Assembly: GCF_034262375.1 (NCBI RefSeq)
Contig: NZ_CP139558.1
Span: 1,860,001 to 1,924,000 of the forward strand
Reading direction: 5' to 3'
Origin: Mucilaginibacter sabulilitoris
GTDB lineage: Bacteria; Bacteroidota; Bacteroidia; Sphingobacteriales; Sphingobacteriaceae
DNA length: 64,000 nt
This document shows, piece by piece, positions 25,607 through 34,556 of this stretch (positions within the stretch are counted from its first letter, which is position 1; each line of letters starts with the position of its first letter). Both the position numbers and the translations under genes were made by a program. Below the pieces are notes generated by a model. It searched no databases. It was not told the origin of the DNA and worked only from the letters and a program-made list of their open reading frames with translations.

Positions 25607-28012
25607 GTGCTAAGCATCCTCAAAAAAGAAATAAACTCCTACCTCAGTTCGCTGGTGGCTTACGTGGTTATAGGTGTATTTTTATTGGTGCTGGGTTTGT
25701 TTTTATGGGTATTCCCCGATTCGAGCATTTTAGATTATGGTTATGCCGGGCTGGAAAGCCTTTTCAGCACCGCGCCTTACCTGTTCATGTTCCTGATACC
25801 GGCCATTACCATGCGCTCACTGGCCGAGGAACGAAAAGAGGGCACGTTTGAGCTCCTGTTTACCCGCCCCCTTACCGACTGGCAAATAGTATTGGGCAAA
25901 TATTTTGCAAGTGTACTGCTGGTGCTCTTCGCCTTGCTGCCTACGCTGTTTTACTATTTTTCGGTAAGTACACTGGGTACGCCGCAGGGTAATATTGATA
26001 CCGGCGCGGTTATAGGCTCGTACATCGGTTTGTTTTTATTAGGGATGGCCTTTACCGCTATTGGTTTGTTTGCCTCATCGGTAACCAAAAACCAGATCAT
26101 CGCTTTCACCATAGCAGTTTTCCTGTGTTTCTTTTTTTATAGCGGATTCGATTCTTTGAGTCAACTGTTGTCGTTACAGGACCTTGGCCTGCAAAACCTG
26201 GGTATTACAGAACACTATGAATCTGTGAGCCGTGGCGTGCTCGACACCCGCGATCTGGCCTATTTTATTATTGTTACCGGTTTATTCATCGGACTTACAC
26301 TGTTTGTAATTAGCAGCCAGCGTAAAAGAAAGCTGTTTACTGCTACTATGCTTGGATATATAGGCGGGTTAGTATTTATAGCCCTGCTTTCAGGCATTGC
26401 TTTTACCCGTTTTGATTTTACTTCCGAAAAACGATATACTATATCGCCCATCAGCAGGCAGATTATGGATGGTTTGAATGAGCCGGTAAAGGTTACCGTT
26501 TACCTGCAAGGGAACGGTTTTCCTGGAGATTTGAAACACTTGCAAAATGCTACAAAGGATATGTTAGCTGATTTGAAATCATATAGTCATGCCAGGTTGC
26601 AATTTGAATTTGTGGATTTGTTAGCTTCTCTTAAAAATCTTTCTCCAGCATTACAAAAACAGACCTATGAAGACATGGCGTTTAAGGGGATATTGGGAGA
26701 AGAAAAAAGTTGGAAAACTGAAGATGGAGTGTCTCAAAAATTAATATTTCCGGAAGCACTTGTAAAATCTGGCGATAAGGAGATAGTAGTTAATTTAATC
26801 CAAACAAGGATTGGCCTTTCTTATACAGAGCAGCTTAATAACTCTATCCAAAACCTTGAATACGCGTTTTCATCGGCTATAAAGAAAGCTACCACTGGCG
26901 GCAAACCGCAAATTGGCTTTACCGAAGGACATAACGAGTTAACCGATCTGCAGCTGAATGATGCCATGAAGTCCCTCGCAGATGGATACGAGGTTGGTCG
27001 CGTTAACCTGAATAGTATTCCGTTTGATAGCCTGCAGAAAATAAAACTGCTGGTGATCCCCAAACCGGATAAAAAGTTTACCGAGCTGGAAAAATTCAAG
27101 CTCGATCAATATATCATGCGTGGCGGCCGGGTAATATGGACAATTGACCAGGTAAATGCCGAGTTGGACAGCCTTCGCGGGCATGGCGGCGAGCAGTTAG
27201 CTTTCCCCAAGCAATTAAACCTCGACGATCAGCTTTTCCGTTACGGCATTCGCATAAATTATGATTTGATTGCCGATATGAACTGCTCGCAAATACCGGT
27301 AAGCACCGGCAGTATGGGCGGGCAGGCACAGATACAAATGCTGCCCTGGCTGTTTTACCCGGTATTTATCCCCATGTCAAAACACCCGGTGGTTAAAAAT
27401 CTGGATGGCATCAGCAGCGAATTTGTGAGTACTATTGATTTACTCGAAACCAAAAACATTAAAAAAACGGTGTTGCTCACTTCATCGCCTTATAATAATA
27501 AGATAACAGCCCCGCATATACTATCGTTACAGGCATTGGAACAGGAGCCTAATCCCAAAGATTTTCAAAGTACACCAAAAACCGTTGGCGCATTGCTGGA
27601 AGGCAAATTTATATCCAACTGGCGCAACCGGCCCCTGCCCGAAGGTTTAACCGAACAAGTAACTATTCAACCTGAAAGCAAGCCTACCAAAATGATTGTG
27701 ATAAGCGATGGTGATGTTTTTAAAAACCAGGTGGCTACAGATGGTTCGCCATACCCGCTGGGATATGACCATTATACACGTCAAACCTTTGGTAATAAAA
27801 ACCTGCTGCTCAACATTGCCGATTACATGACCGACGACTCTGGCCTGATTGCCCTGCGTACCAAAGAGATAAAAATGCGGTTGCTTAGCCGCGCCCGTAT
27901 CCGGAATGAAAAAATGTACTGGCAGCTGGTAAATACCGCCGGACCGTTGATTTTAGTGTTAATATGTGCTATTTTTCAACATTACATTCGTAAACGAAAG
28001 TATGCCCATTAA
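25607..28012 (+). CDS. gldFG: GldF-GldG fusion, gliding-associated ABC permease/extracytoplasmic protein
   Basis: A protein of about 801 residues that joins two usually separate gliding components. Residues 1-240 are GldF: an ABC-2 permease with SILKKEINSYLSSLVAYVVIGVFLLVLGLFL, PYLFMFLIPAITMRSLAEERKEGTFELLFTRPLTDW and six membrane segments. After a basic linker (RKRKLF) a seventh hydrophobic segment leads into FDFTSEKRYTISPISRQIMDGLNEPVKVTVYL, the start of GldG (ABC_transp_aux), whose periplasmic domain runs to a C-terminal helix before HYIRKRKYAH. The start is the GTG at 25607, because the promoter overlaps the earlier TTG. It pairs with GldA at 23265. The stop is clean and the reading frame is open throughout, so this is a true fusion. 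Confidence 0.9.
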   Translation: MLSILKKEINSYLSSLVAYVVIGVFLLVLGLFLWVFPDSSILDYGYAGLESLFSTAPYLFMFLIPAITMRSLAEERKEGTFELLFTRPLTDWQIVLGKYFASVLLVLFALLPTLFYYFSVSTLGTPQGNIDTGAVIGSYIGLFLLGMAFTAIGLFASSVTKNQIIAFTIAVFLCFFFYSGFDSLSQLLSLQDLGLQNLGITEHYESVSRGVLDTRDLAYFIIVTGLFIGLTLFVISSQRKRKLFTATMLGYIGGLVFIALLSGIAFTRFDFTSEKRYTISPISRQIMDGLNEPVKVTVYLQGNGFPGDLKHLQNATKDMLADLKSYSHARLQFEFVDLLASLKNLSPALQKQTYEDMAFKGILGEEKSWKTEDGVSQKLIFPEALVKSGDKEIVVNLIQTRIGLSYTEQLNNSIQNLEYAFSSAIKKATTGGKPQIGFTEGHNELTDLQLNDAMKSLADGYEVGRVNLNSIPFDSLQKIKLLVIPKPDKKFTELEKFKLDQYIMRGGRVIWTIDQVNAELDSLRGHGGEQLAFPKQLNLDDQLFRYGIRINYDLIADMNCSQIPVSTGSMGGQAQIQMLPWLFYPVFIPMSKHPVVKNLDGISSEFVSTIDLLETKNIKKTVLLTSSPYNNKITAPHILSLQALEQEPNPKDFQSTPKTVGALLEGKFISNWRNRPLPEGLTEQVTIQPESKPTKMIVISDGDVFKNQVATDGSPYPLGYDHYTRQTFGNKNLLLNIADYMTDDSGLIALRTKEIKMRLLSRARIRNEKMYWQLVNTAGPLILVLICAIFQHYIRKRKYAH

Positions 28013-28045
28013 ATTTTATATTTTTGATTGATTAAATAGACCCAT

Positions 28046-29170
28046 ATGAGATTTATTGTTTCTACATCAACATTACTCAAACAATTGCAGGCAGTAAGCG
28101 GCGCTTTAAGTAACAGTACCGTGTTGCCGATACTGGAAAACTTTTTGTTCGAGATAAAGGATGGAAACTTAACCATTTCTGCAACCGACCTGCAAACCAG
28201 CATGACCACCTCTTTAACTGTTGAAGCTAAAGAGAACGGTCGTATTGCGATACCATCGCGTATTTTGTTAGAGACTCTAAAATCGTTACCGGAACAACCC
28301 GTAGCATTTTCTGTAGATGATAACACGTTTGCTATTGAAATTAACGCAGGTGACGGAAAATACAAACTGAGCGGAGAGAATGGTGAAGATTTTCCGAAAA
28401 TACCCGTAGTTGAAAATGCTTCGTCGGTAAATTTACCGGCCTCAGTTTTGGCCGAAGCTATAAACAAAACCATTTTCGCCGTAAGTAATGATGAGCTGCG
28501 CCCGGCTATGACCGGTGTTTACTGCCAGTTAAGTACCCAGCACCTTACCTTTGTAGCCACCGATGCGCATAAGCTGGTACGCTACCGCCGGAAGGATGCC
28601 AAAGCCGCGAGCACTACATCGTTCATATTGCCTAAAAAGGCGTTAACATTGCTTAAATCGTCATTGCCAACTGATGACGTGAATGTATCTGTTGAGTATA
28701 ACTCTACCAGCGCGTTTTTCAAATTTGGTAATATTAACCTGGTTTGCCGCCTGATTGACGAGCGTTACCCTGATTATGAAGCGGTAATACCGCAGGTTAA
28801 CCCTAATAAATTAAGTATAGACAGGCTTACTTTTCTGGGTTCATTAAACCGTGTGGCTATTTATGCCAACAAAACCACCCACCAGGTAAGGCTGAAAATT
28901 AACGGCAGCGAACTGAATATATCATCAGAAGATATTGATTTTGCCAACGAAGCGCATGAGCGTTTAAGCTGTCAGTATGAGGGAGATGACATGGAAATTG
29001 GCTTTAATGCACGTTTTTTAATAGAAATGTTGAAGAATTTAAGTTGCGAAGAAGTATCTTTGGAAATGTCGACACCTAACCGTGCCGGATTATTGCTGCC
29101 ACAAGGTGGTGATGAAAATGAAGATGTGCTGATGCTGGTTATGCCGGTAATGCTCAATAGCTATGCTTAA
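28046..29170 (+). CDS. dnaN: DNA polymerase III beta sliding clamp
   Basis: A 374-residue sliding clamp, the normal length, made of three similar clamp domains: residues 1-120 (MRFIVSTSTLLKQLQAVSGALSNSTVLPILENFLFEI), 125-245 (LRPAMTGVYCQLSTQHLTFVATDAHKLVRYRR) and 250-374, ending VLMLVMPVMLNSY. As a ring dimer it tethers DNA polymerase III to DNA and recruits other clamp-binding proteins. The last residues MPV, typical of the clamp C-terminus near the partner-binding pocket, are present. A -7-like TATTTTTG lies at 28019-28026, 20 bases before the ATG. It is monocistronic and ends at the hairpin at 29200. It is not next to dnaA, common in this phylum. Confidence 0.96.
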   Translation: MRFIVSTSTLLKQLQAVSGALSNSTVLPILENFLFEIKDGNLTISATDLQTSMTTSLTVEAKENGRIAIPSRILLETLKSLPEQPVAFSVDDNTFAIEINAGDGKYKLSGENGEDFPKIPVVENASSVNLPASVLAEAINKTIFAVSNDELRPAMTGVYCQLSTQHLTFVATDAHKLVRYRRKDAKAASTTSFILPKKALTLLKSSLPTDDVNVSVEYNSTSAFFKFGNINLVCRLIDERYPDYEAVIPQVNPNKLSIDRLTFLGSLNRVAIYANKTTHQVRLKINGSELNISSEDIDFANEAHERLSCQYEGDDMEIGFNARFLIEMLKNLSCEEVSLEMSTPNRAGLLLPQGGDENEDVLMLVMPVMLNSYA

Positions 29171-29199
29171 GTGTAAACTTAAATTATAAATCCAAAACT

Positions 29200-29229
29200 A
29201 AGTCCGGCTTTTAAAAACCGGACTTTTTT
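29200..29229 (+). terminator. Hairpin terminator of dnaN
   Basis: An 8-bp hairpin (AAGTCCGG/CCGGACTT) with a ten-base loop followed by T6, 30 bases after dnaN. Confidence 0.9.
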
Positions 29230-29284
29230 GTTCGCTGCGAATACCAAAAATTACGGCATGCAGTTATATAGCTTATAATTATAT

Positions 29285-29977
29285 ATGGATATCAGGATTA
29301 AAATTTTGTTCATTGTTGCTGTCGGTTTGTATTTGTCGTCCTGTAAAAAAAATGATGACAGGCCTCAAGCCAGATTAACTACAAATCTTAACGTGGTTAA
29401 TGTGTCAAATAATACCATAAATTTTTATCAGAACGGTACCAGGCTTAATAATACGGGTAGTTACATTCCCGGTGGGACATTGGGCTACATACCCGTACTG
29501 GCAGGAACACAGAACCTTCAGATTAAAGTTGCTGGAAATTCAGATCCGCTGTTCTCGTTACCATTAGCGCTTGATACAGGTAAACTATATTCACTGTACA
29601 TAGGGCCAACCGCCGGAGATACTTTCTCAACTACTGATGTTTTCGAATCGCCGGGGCCAGATTCAATAATGGTTAGGTTTGTAAACGCCTCGCCGGATGC
29701 GGGGTTGCTTGGTGTCTCGTTCCACAGTAGCGACGCAAACAGCACGGTTATCACACCTTCTGAGTTTAAAGACGTAGAATATAAAAAAACAACCAATTTT
29801 ATAGCAACACAGAGCGGAGAACTTATCCTGAATGTTTACAAATCATCGGCGCCCGCAGATCCTAAAATAGATACCTTAACGTTTAATAGCGGGGGCATTT
29901 ATACTATATATAGTTATGGAACATTGGGCTCAGGAGGTATCGCAAATCTTAATACCAGATTGGTAAATAATCAATAA
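29285..29977 (+). CDS. DUF4397 lipoprotein
   Basis: A 230-residue lipoprotein (lipobox LSSC at residues 17-20 followed by KKN). The mature protein contains two DUF4397-like beta-sandwich units: TNLNVVNVSNNTINFYQNGTRLNN and VRFVNASPDAGLLGVSFHSSDAN, each with the 'VNASP...' type phrase of the family. Such proteins occur in surface-attached adhesin or carbohydrate-related loci; no function is established. The next gene, 11 bases downstream, encodes a second protein of the same type, so the two form an operon. Confidence 0.85.
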   Translation: MDIRIKILFIVAVGLYLSSCKKNDDRPQARLTTNLNVVNVSNNTINFYQNGTRLNNTGSYIPGGTLGYIPVLAGTQNLQIKVAGNSDPLFSLPLALDTGKLYSLYIGPTAGDTFSTTDVFESPGPDSIMVRFVNASPDAGLLGVSFHSSDANSTVITPSEFKDVEYKKTTNFIATQSGELILNVYKSSAPADPKIDTLTFNSGGIYTIYSYGTLGSGGIANLNTRLVNNQ

Positions 29978-29988
29978 AATATTCTTTA

Positions 29989-30735
29989 ATGGCTACTCAA
30001 AATAAAAGCGGTTTATTGGTTTCATTGTTTTTGATTACAGTGGGTATTGTACTGCTCCCATTTATATCGTCATGCGGTAAAGGCGCAAATGCCAATCCCT
30101 CCGGATTAAATACACAGCTGCAGATTTTAAATTTAAGTCCGGATGTCGGGCCGTTAAACCTGTATCTGAATTTTATAAAGGAAAGTACAGCTATTTACAG
30201 TTACCCTACCAATTCGGGTTATTTTTTCATTTCAACGCTCAGGCCGCCGATGGAGATGCGTACCTCCGCAAATGCTCCCGTGAGGGTATTAATTATCGAT
30301 TCGGCATTAAAAGCTAATGCCAAATATACCCTGTTTATTACGGGTTACAGGAATGATAAAGATACCTCTATAAATAATTCTATTCTATCGCTTGATACAG
30401 TGACCCTGCCCGCAATAGGACGGGGTAAGGTTAGATTTATAAACGCTTCCCCGGGTTCGCCAAGTCTCGATCTGCGGGCTAATGATACGGTGGCGTTTAA
30501 CACGGTGGCTTTCAATAAACTAACTTCTTATATTCAGCTCCCAGTGGGTAATTATAATTTTACGATAAATGCCCACGCTACGCCCGGGAAAATTGAATAC
30601 ACACTCCCCAATGTGACCATACAAGATGGTCGTGCCTATACCATTTATACGCAGGGCCTTGTTGGGCGTTCAGATTCGGTTGCATTTGGCGTGAATGTAT
30701 TAACCAATAATTTGCTCGAAAAGATAACACAATAG
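29989..30735 (+). CDS. DUF4397 lipoprotein, tandem paralogue
   Basis: A 248-residue lipoprotein with a hydrophobic leader ending SSCGKG (lipobox ISSC). Two DUF4397-like units are visible: LQILNLSPDVGPLNLYLNF and VRFINASPGSPSLDLRANDTVAFN, then a terminal GRAYTIYTQGLVG. It lies 11 bases after the related gene at 29285 and is co-transcribed. Duplication is ancient, since similarity is limited to motif level. Role unknown; both are predicted to sit on the outer membrane. Confidence 0.85.
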   Translation: MATQNKSGLLVSLFLITVGIVLLPFISSCGKGANANPSGLNTQLQILNLSPDVGPLNLYLNFIKESTAIYSYPTNSGYFFISTLRPPMEMRTSANAPVRVLIIDSALKANAKYTLFITGYRNDKDTSINNSILSLDTVTLPAIGRGKVRFINASPGSPSLDLRANDTVAFNTVAFNKLTSYIQLPVGNYNFTINAHATPGKIEYTLPNVTIQDGRAYTIYTQGLVGRSDSVAFGVNVLTNNLLEKITQ

Positions 30736-30780
30736 CCTCCGTTACTTTTATATTCCTATTTTTGGGCAAAATTTAAAACT

Positions 30781-31437
30781 GTGGAAGTAATCAAAACCAT
30801 CATCGATTTTATTTTGCATATTGATGTGCACCTGAGCCAGATCACCAGAGATTACCAAGGATGGACATACCTTATCCTGTTTGCTATAATTTTTGCCGAA
30901 ACAGGTTTTGTAGTTACTCCCTTTCTGCCCGGCGATTCATTATTATTTGCTGCCGGCGCCCTCATTGCCACAGGACAAACCGGTTTGGATATTTCTTTAA
31001 TCGCCCTATTACTGGTGATAGCCGCATTTGTGGGTAATACCGTTAATTACCTGCTGGGTAATTATTTAGGGCCCAAAGTTTTTAAAGAAAATAATAAAAT
31101 ATTAAAGTTAGAATACTACCTCAATACCAAAGCCTTTTTTGACAAGCATGGCGGCAAGGCTGTAATATTCAGCAGGTTTTTGCCTATCATCAGGACTATA
31201 GCACCCTTTGTGGCAGGGGTGGGGCGCATGCCGTTTATGCGTTATAGTTTATATAATATTATAGGTGGCACTTTGTGGGTGCTTAGCTTTTTGTTTATCG
31301 GGTTCTTTTTCGGGAACATACCGGTTATCAAGCAAAACTTTACGCTGGTGGTGATGGCCATTATACTTGTATCAGTAGTCCCGCCAATTTATGCGGCTAT
31401 CAAGAGTAAGGCAAATAAAAAGGCTACCGCTAAGTAA
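30781..31437 (+). CDS. DedA family membrane protein
   Basis: A 218-residue inner-membrane protein starting at GTG (30781) 17 bases after a -7-like TATTTTTG (30757-30764). The DedA/SNARE-associated signature is clear: YLILFAIIFAETGFVVTPFLPGDSLLFAAGAL, VGNTVNYLLGNYLG, FFDKHGGKAVIFSRFLPIIRTIAPFVAGVGRMPFMRYSLYNIIGGTLWV. The F/Y-x-R-(F/V)-x-P-x-x-R segment (FSRFLPIIR) carries the functionally important arginines. Recent work shows that DedA-family members flip undecaprenyl phosphate or phospholipids; which of these applies here is unknown. It seems monocistronic. Confidence 0.92.
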   Translation: MEVIKTIIDFILHIDVHLSQITRDYQGWTYLILFAIIFAETGFVVTPFLPGDSLLFAAGALIATGQTGLDISLIALLLVIAAFVGNTVNYLLGNYLGPKVFKENNKILKLEYYLNTKAFFDKHGGKAVIFSRFLPIIRTIAPFVAGVGRMPFMRYSLYNIIGGTLWVLSFLFIGFFFGNIPVIKQNFTLVVMAIILVSVVPPIYAAIKSKANKKATAK

Positions 31438-31534
31438 TTTCTGTAAACTGACTTACATGTTCCATTAGGAGCTGCATGTTTGTAGAATGTTATTAGAGTA
31501 ATCATTTGCTCCGTAGGTGCAACCTTTAAATGAT

Positions 31535-32531
31535 TTACTGGGTTATCTGGTAAGTGCATTTTCCGGTTCGGTATAACGCTTCCTCTCTTTGCAGGTTGAT
31601 TTTTTCATCAGGAGCGAGAGGCTGTTTTATCAGTTTACCCAGATCGGGCTGCCCCGCGTCTACCCAGGCCGAATACCAGAAACTGCCTATCGAAAGTATC
31701 GACGAACGCATTTACTGCTCTACCATTCCCTTCAACATTTTTTGGTAGGCCAGACTATAAGCAATGGAATAATCGGTAATTGCTCGTTTTCCTATGTTGC
31801 ACAAGGTTATATTTTTTGTCGGCCGGGAAAGTTTTGTTCAGTATGCGCTCAAAACGTAATACGGTATCAACGCTCTTAAATGATGTCCCGCAAATTTTAA
31901 AGGCTTCGGCCAATTGGTTTTCAATGTAACGGGCTCTGTCCACAAAATAATTATAGCGGTTGCCAAATAGTTCGGGTATACGGCTTTCCCACAAGGTATG
32001 TATACCTGTTTGGCCGGTAAGCTGCCCATTATAGTTTTCGGTAAGATGAAGCGGTACATGGGCGTCGGCAATGTAATGACCCAGGTTGGCCGAGGTATTG
32101 AGTATTGCCGTAGTATCATGAGTTTTAAAGGCGCGCACCAGCTTGTAATATTGTTATTGAAGGTCCATGGTACGGTGCCATATTTATCTAAAGTATCTGC
32201 CGAATATTTAGTAGCGGCATCTGTCCATCGCTGGGGCATTGGTGGCAAAGGGCTTTTTGCCATAATGATCGGCATCAAAAAAATGACGTGGGGCCTCAGT
32301 AGAGTCAACATAACGACGTTTGTCGGCACTCACGGCGTGTTCTGTAATATAATCATTGGCCTTGTAAAAAACCGACATAGCCTTAGGTAGCGTAAAAACT
32401 GCCAGCCGGTTAATGCGGTAATGCGCAAAGAATCCCCATGATGAACACAGTAGCATGAAACAAATGCCTGATAAACTTAAAATAATGCGAGTTTCATGGA
32501 CATAAATATGGCCTTTAGTTTTGAGTTTCAA
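31535..32531 (-). pseudogene. Zinc-dependent phospholipase C/S1-P1 nuclease-like gene, multiply broken
   Basis: The coding remnant is a secreted enzyme of the zinc-dependent phospholipase C family. After the signal, the mature protein begins WGFFAHYRINRLAVFTLP, whose Trp and His bind zinc in the family, then SADKRRYVDSTEAPRHFFDADHYG, LGHYIADAHVPLHLTENY and, at the far end, SFWYSAWVDAGQPDLGKL. These pieces lie in different frames: shifts occur near 32240, near 32155 and near 31795, and a TAA interrupts ...VEQ*MRSSI near 31713. Three frameshifts plus a nonsense codon mark an old pseudogene. The last in-frame stop is at 31535-31537. The remaining base composition is like the neighbours, so it is a local gene that decayed rather than an import. 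Confidence 0.85.
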
Positions 32532-32581
32532 ATTAATTAAATAACAAAGTTTATAACTTTACTATCTAAACCTAATTATAA

Positions 32582-33250
32582 ATGGCTTTGAAAGCTTTAT
32601 TATTTGACCTCGACGGTACATTAATAGATTCTGAGTTTTTTCATTTTGAATGCTGGAACGAAATTTTAGAGGAATTTGATGCCAAATTAACATACAACGA
32701 CTGGCTGGATAATTATGCCGGCGTTCCGATGCCAGCCAATGCGGGCCGCCTTATCAAAAAGTTTGGCATTGCAACTCCGCTACAGCAGATCATTGAAAAG
32801 CGCGAGAAGCTAACCCTTGAACGCCTGAAAACAAAAGATGTTAACCTGATGCCTTATGTGGCTGATGTACTGGAATATTTCCACAAAGAGGGTTTAACGC
32901 TGGCGTTGGTCACCTCAAGTCCGCGGCAGGATGTGGAAGCTATCTTTGAAAGAAATGGTTTAGGTAGGTATTTTAAATTGATCATTACCCGAACGGAGGT
33001 TGCCAAAAGTAAGCCCGACCCTGAAAGTTACCTGGTATGTGTTGAAAAGCTGGGACTGCAAAAAGAAGAATGTCTGGTTTTTGAGGACACTATAAACGGC
33101 GTTAAATCGGCAAAGGCCGCCGGCCTAACCTGTTTTGCTATTCAAAGCAATACCAATGAGCATCACAAATTAACCCTTGCCGATAAACTATTCCTTGATT
33201 TTAAGCAGGTAATGGAGCATTTGATTGAAAGTGGTTTGATGGGCCGTTAA
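32582..33250 (+). CDS. HAD-superfamily phosphatase, beta-phosphoglucomutase-like
   Basis: A 222-residue cytoplasmic HAD hydrolase. Motif I is FDLDGTLIDSE (nucleophile Asp8, acid/base Asp10), followed by a helical cap, motif II in LVTSSPRQDVE, Lys in SKPDPESYL and motif IV in VFEDTINGVKSAKAAG. The sequence type is that of beta-phosphoglucomutase/phosphatase-like enzymes; the exact sugar phosphate is not predictable. The next gene starts 2 bases after its stop, so they are co-transcribed. It lies divergently to the broken phospholipase gene. Confidence 0.9.
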   Translation: MALKALLFDLDGTLIDSEFFHFECWNEILEEFDAKLTYNDWLDNYAGVPMPANAGRLIKKFGIATPLQQIIEKREKLTLERLKTKDVNLMPYVADVLEYFHKEGLTLALVTSSPRQDVEAIFERNGLGRYFKLIITRTEVAKSKPDPESYLVCVEKLGLQKEECLVFEDTINGVKSAKAAGLTCFAIQSNTNEHHKLTLADKLFLDFKQVMEHLIESGLMGR

Positions 33251-33251
33251 A

Positions 33252-33578
33252 ATGGAAGATATAAAATTTAAGCTTTCACTGATCCTGTCTATGCTGCCTG
33301 TGTTTGCGTATGCCCATGGTGAGGAAGCTTTAGTTCCGGTTTTTCTGCAATTGCTTTCATTTATTGTATTTGCAGCATTAATGGCCGTCATAAAAATAAG
33401 CGGAAGACAGAAACTGAAGTTAACCGGCATATATATTGGTATTACTATTTTAACATGGTGTATTGCCGGAATCATTCCTTATGGGGATAATATGGTTGGC
33501 ATTAATTTTCTTATCGCTGTTATTCCCCTGGCCATCGTGTTAATATTGATATCTAAACTAAAAAGAAACCAACATTAG
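33252..33578 (+). CDS. Small membrane protein, unknown function
   Basis: A 108-residue protein with three or four hydrophobic segments: LSLILSMLPVFAYAHG (possibly a cleaved signal peptide, with HGEEAL following), VFLQLLSFIVFAALMAVIKIS, IYIGITILTWCIAGII and INFLIAVIPLAIVLILISKL, with a basic C-terminus KLKRNQH. It starts 2 bases after the HAD phosphatase gene. I do not recognise a family. Possible relations are small metal-resistance-associated membrane proteins, to which the HGEE after the signal points weakly. The 252 bases before rpsT contain only promoter elements. Confidence 0.7.
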   Translation: MEDIKFKLSLILSMLPVFAYAHGEEALVPVFLQLLSFIVFAALMAVIKISGRQKLKLTGIYIGITILTWCIAGIIPYGDNMVGINFLIAVIPLAIVLILISKLKRNQH

Positions 33579-33756
33579 GTTACATTAGCGGCTTTCCATG
33601 GTATTTTAAATGGAAGAAATTATAATGCGTAAGGCTTAATCTTCAGCAGGGATTGCTGGCAAGCAATTAAAATAGCCTGATTACCTGATAATAACTATAT
33701 CAATGCCATGCAGGTAAACACAGTTTATATAACTTTGAAATTTTAATAAAAAACCA

Positions 33757-33788
33757 CTTGCATAATTAAATTTATCAACCTATATTTG
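33757..33788 (+). promoter_or_regulatory. Promoter of rpsT
   Basis: CTTG at 33757-33760, a 20-base spacer and a perfect -7 box TATATTTG at 33781-33788 (consensus TAnnTTTG). The ATG of rpsT is 42 bases further on, leaving a leader of about 35 bases. Confidence 0.7.
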
Positions 33789-33830
33789 CAGTCCTTAAAA
33801 TAAATAGAAAAAGAATAACAAAGCTATACA

Positions 33831-34085
33831 ATGGCAAATCATAAATCGTCTTTAAAAAGAATCAGGTCAAACGCTGCGAAGCGTCTGCGCAACAGGTACC
33901 AGGCTAAAACAACCAGGAACGCTATTAAGAAATTAAGAAACACCACTACCAAAGCTGATGCATCTGCTCTTTTAGGTAAAGTGATCTCTATGTTAGACCG
34001 TTTAGCTAAAAAGAACGTTATTCACAAAAACAAAGCTTCAAACAATAAATCAAAGCTTACTAAATTTGTTAATGGCTTAAGCTAA
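33831..34085 (+). CDS. rpsT: 30S ribosomal protein S20
   Basis: An 84-residue, strongly basic helical protein of the usual length: [30 protein letters not shown], then [40 protein letters not shown]20 binds 16S rRNA early in assembly of the small subunit. It is monocistronic with its own promoter at 33757 and terminator at 34104. It is the last core gene before the accessory patch. Confidence 0.97.
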   Translation: MANHKSSLKRIRSNAAKRLRNRYQAKTTRNAIKKLRNTTTKADASALLGKVISMLDRLAKKNVIHKNKASNNKSKLTKFVNGLS

Positions 34086-34103
34086 TCATAGCTATAAAAT
34101 ATT

Positions 34104-34140
34104 AAAAAAGGGATTGTACCGCAGGTATGATCCCTTTTTT
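34104..34140 (+). terminator. Terminator of rpsT
   Basis: Arms AAAAAAGGGAT and ATCCCTTTTTT with an inner TACC/GGTA stem, ending in a T-run. It sits 18 bases after the rpsT stop. Sequence unrelated to rpsT begins right behind it. Confidence 0.92.
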
Positions 34141-34149
34141 TGTGCATCC

Positions 34150-34455
34150 GGCACGGGTAGACAAAACGAACGCTCCTTATTCTCTTTTCTGGAGTCTTCG
34201 GATTACACCAGTGTTGCGAAGTTTATGACATCCAATGCGCCATTTTATAAGTTGGCGTCGATTTATGATTATCTCAATTTTAACTTTTATTCATTTTTAT
34301 CATCCAAATACAATCCGGATTTTGCTGCTTGGAACAGGATTCGTTATGCTATGGAGGCAATTTAGCGTCAGTTCGATCAAAAAGTAAACGACTACATCAA
34401 AATTGTCAAGGCGATGGGCCTGCTCAATATTTTTGCAGCAGCCGGATTCAAACCA
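34150..34455 (+). pseudogene. Fragment of a P-loop ATPase-like protein
   Basis: The 3' portion of a larger gene lies directly behind the rpsT terminator. The readable piece starts GRQNERSLFSFLESSDYTSVAKFM and continues YKLASIYDYLNFNFYSFLSSKY, an in-frame TAG at 34363-34365, then RQFDQKVNDYIKIVKAMGLLNIFAAAG. The phrase QNERSLFSFL followed later by 'ItDYL...W..I..ALE...IKaiGLLNi' is one I associate with large AAA/P-loop ATPases found in defence and accessory loci. No Walker motif or start remains, so only the middle of the gene is left. After 34455 the homology stops, and the spacer to 34556 holds no gene I can support. The family assignment is tentative. Confidence 0.45.
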
Positions 34456-34556
34456 GCGCATAGATCAACAACAGTAATAATATATAAAATGAAATCCACG
34501 CTCCGGCTGCTCATAACAGTCTAAAAAATAAACCTATTTTTTACAAACACCACAGG

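Noticed and set aside
33841..33960. Repetitive Lys/Arg-rich sequence suspected to be low-complexity repeat
   Set aside because: It is the normal N-terminal helix of ribosomal protein S20.
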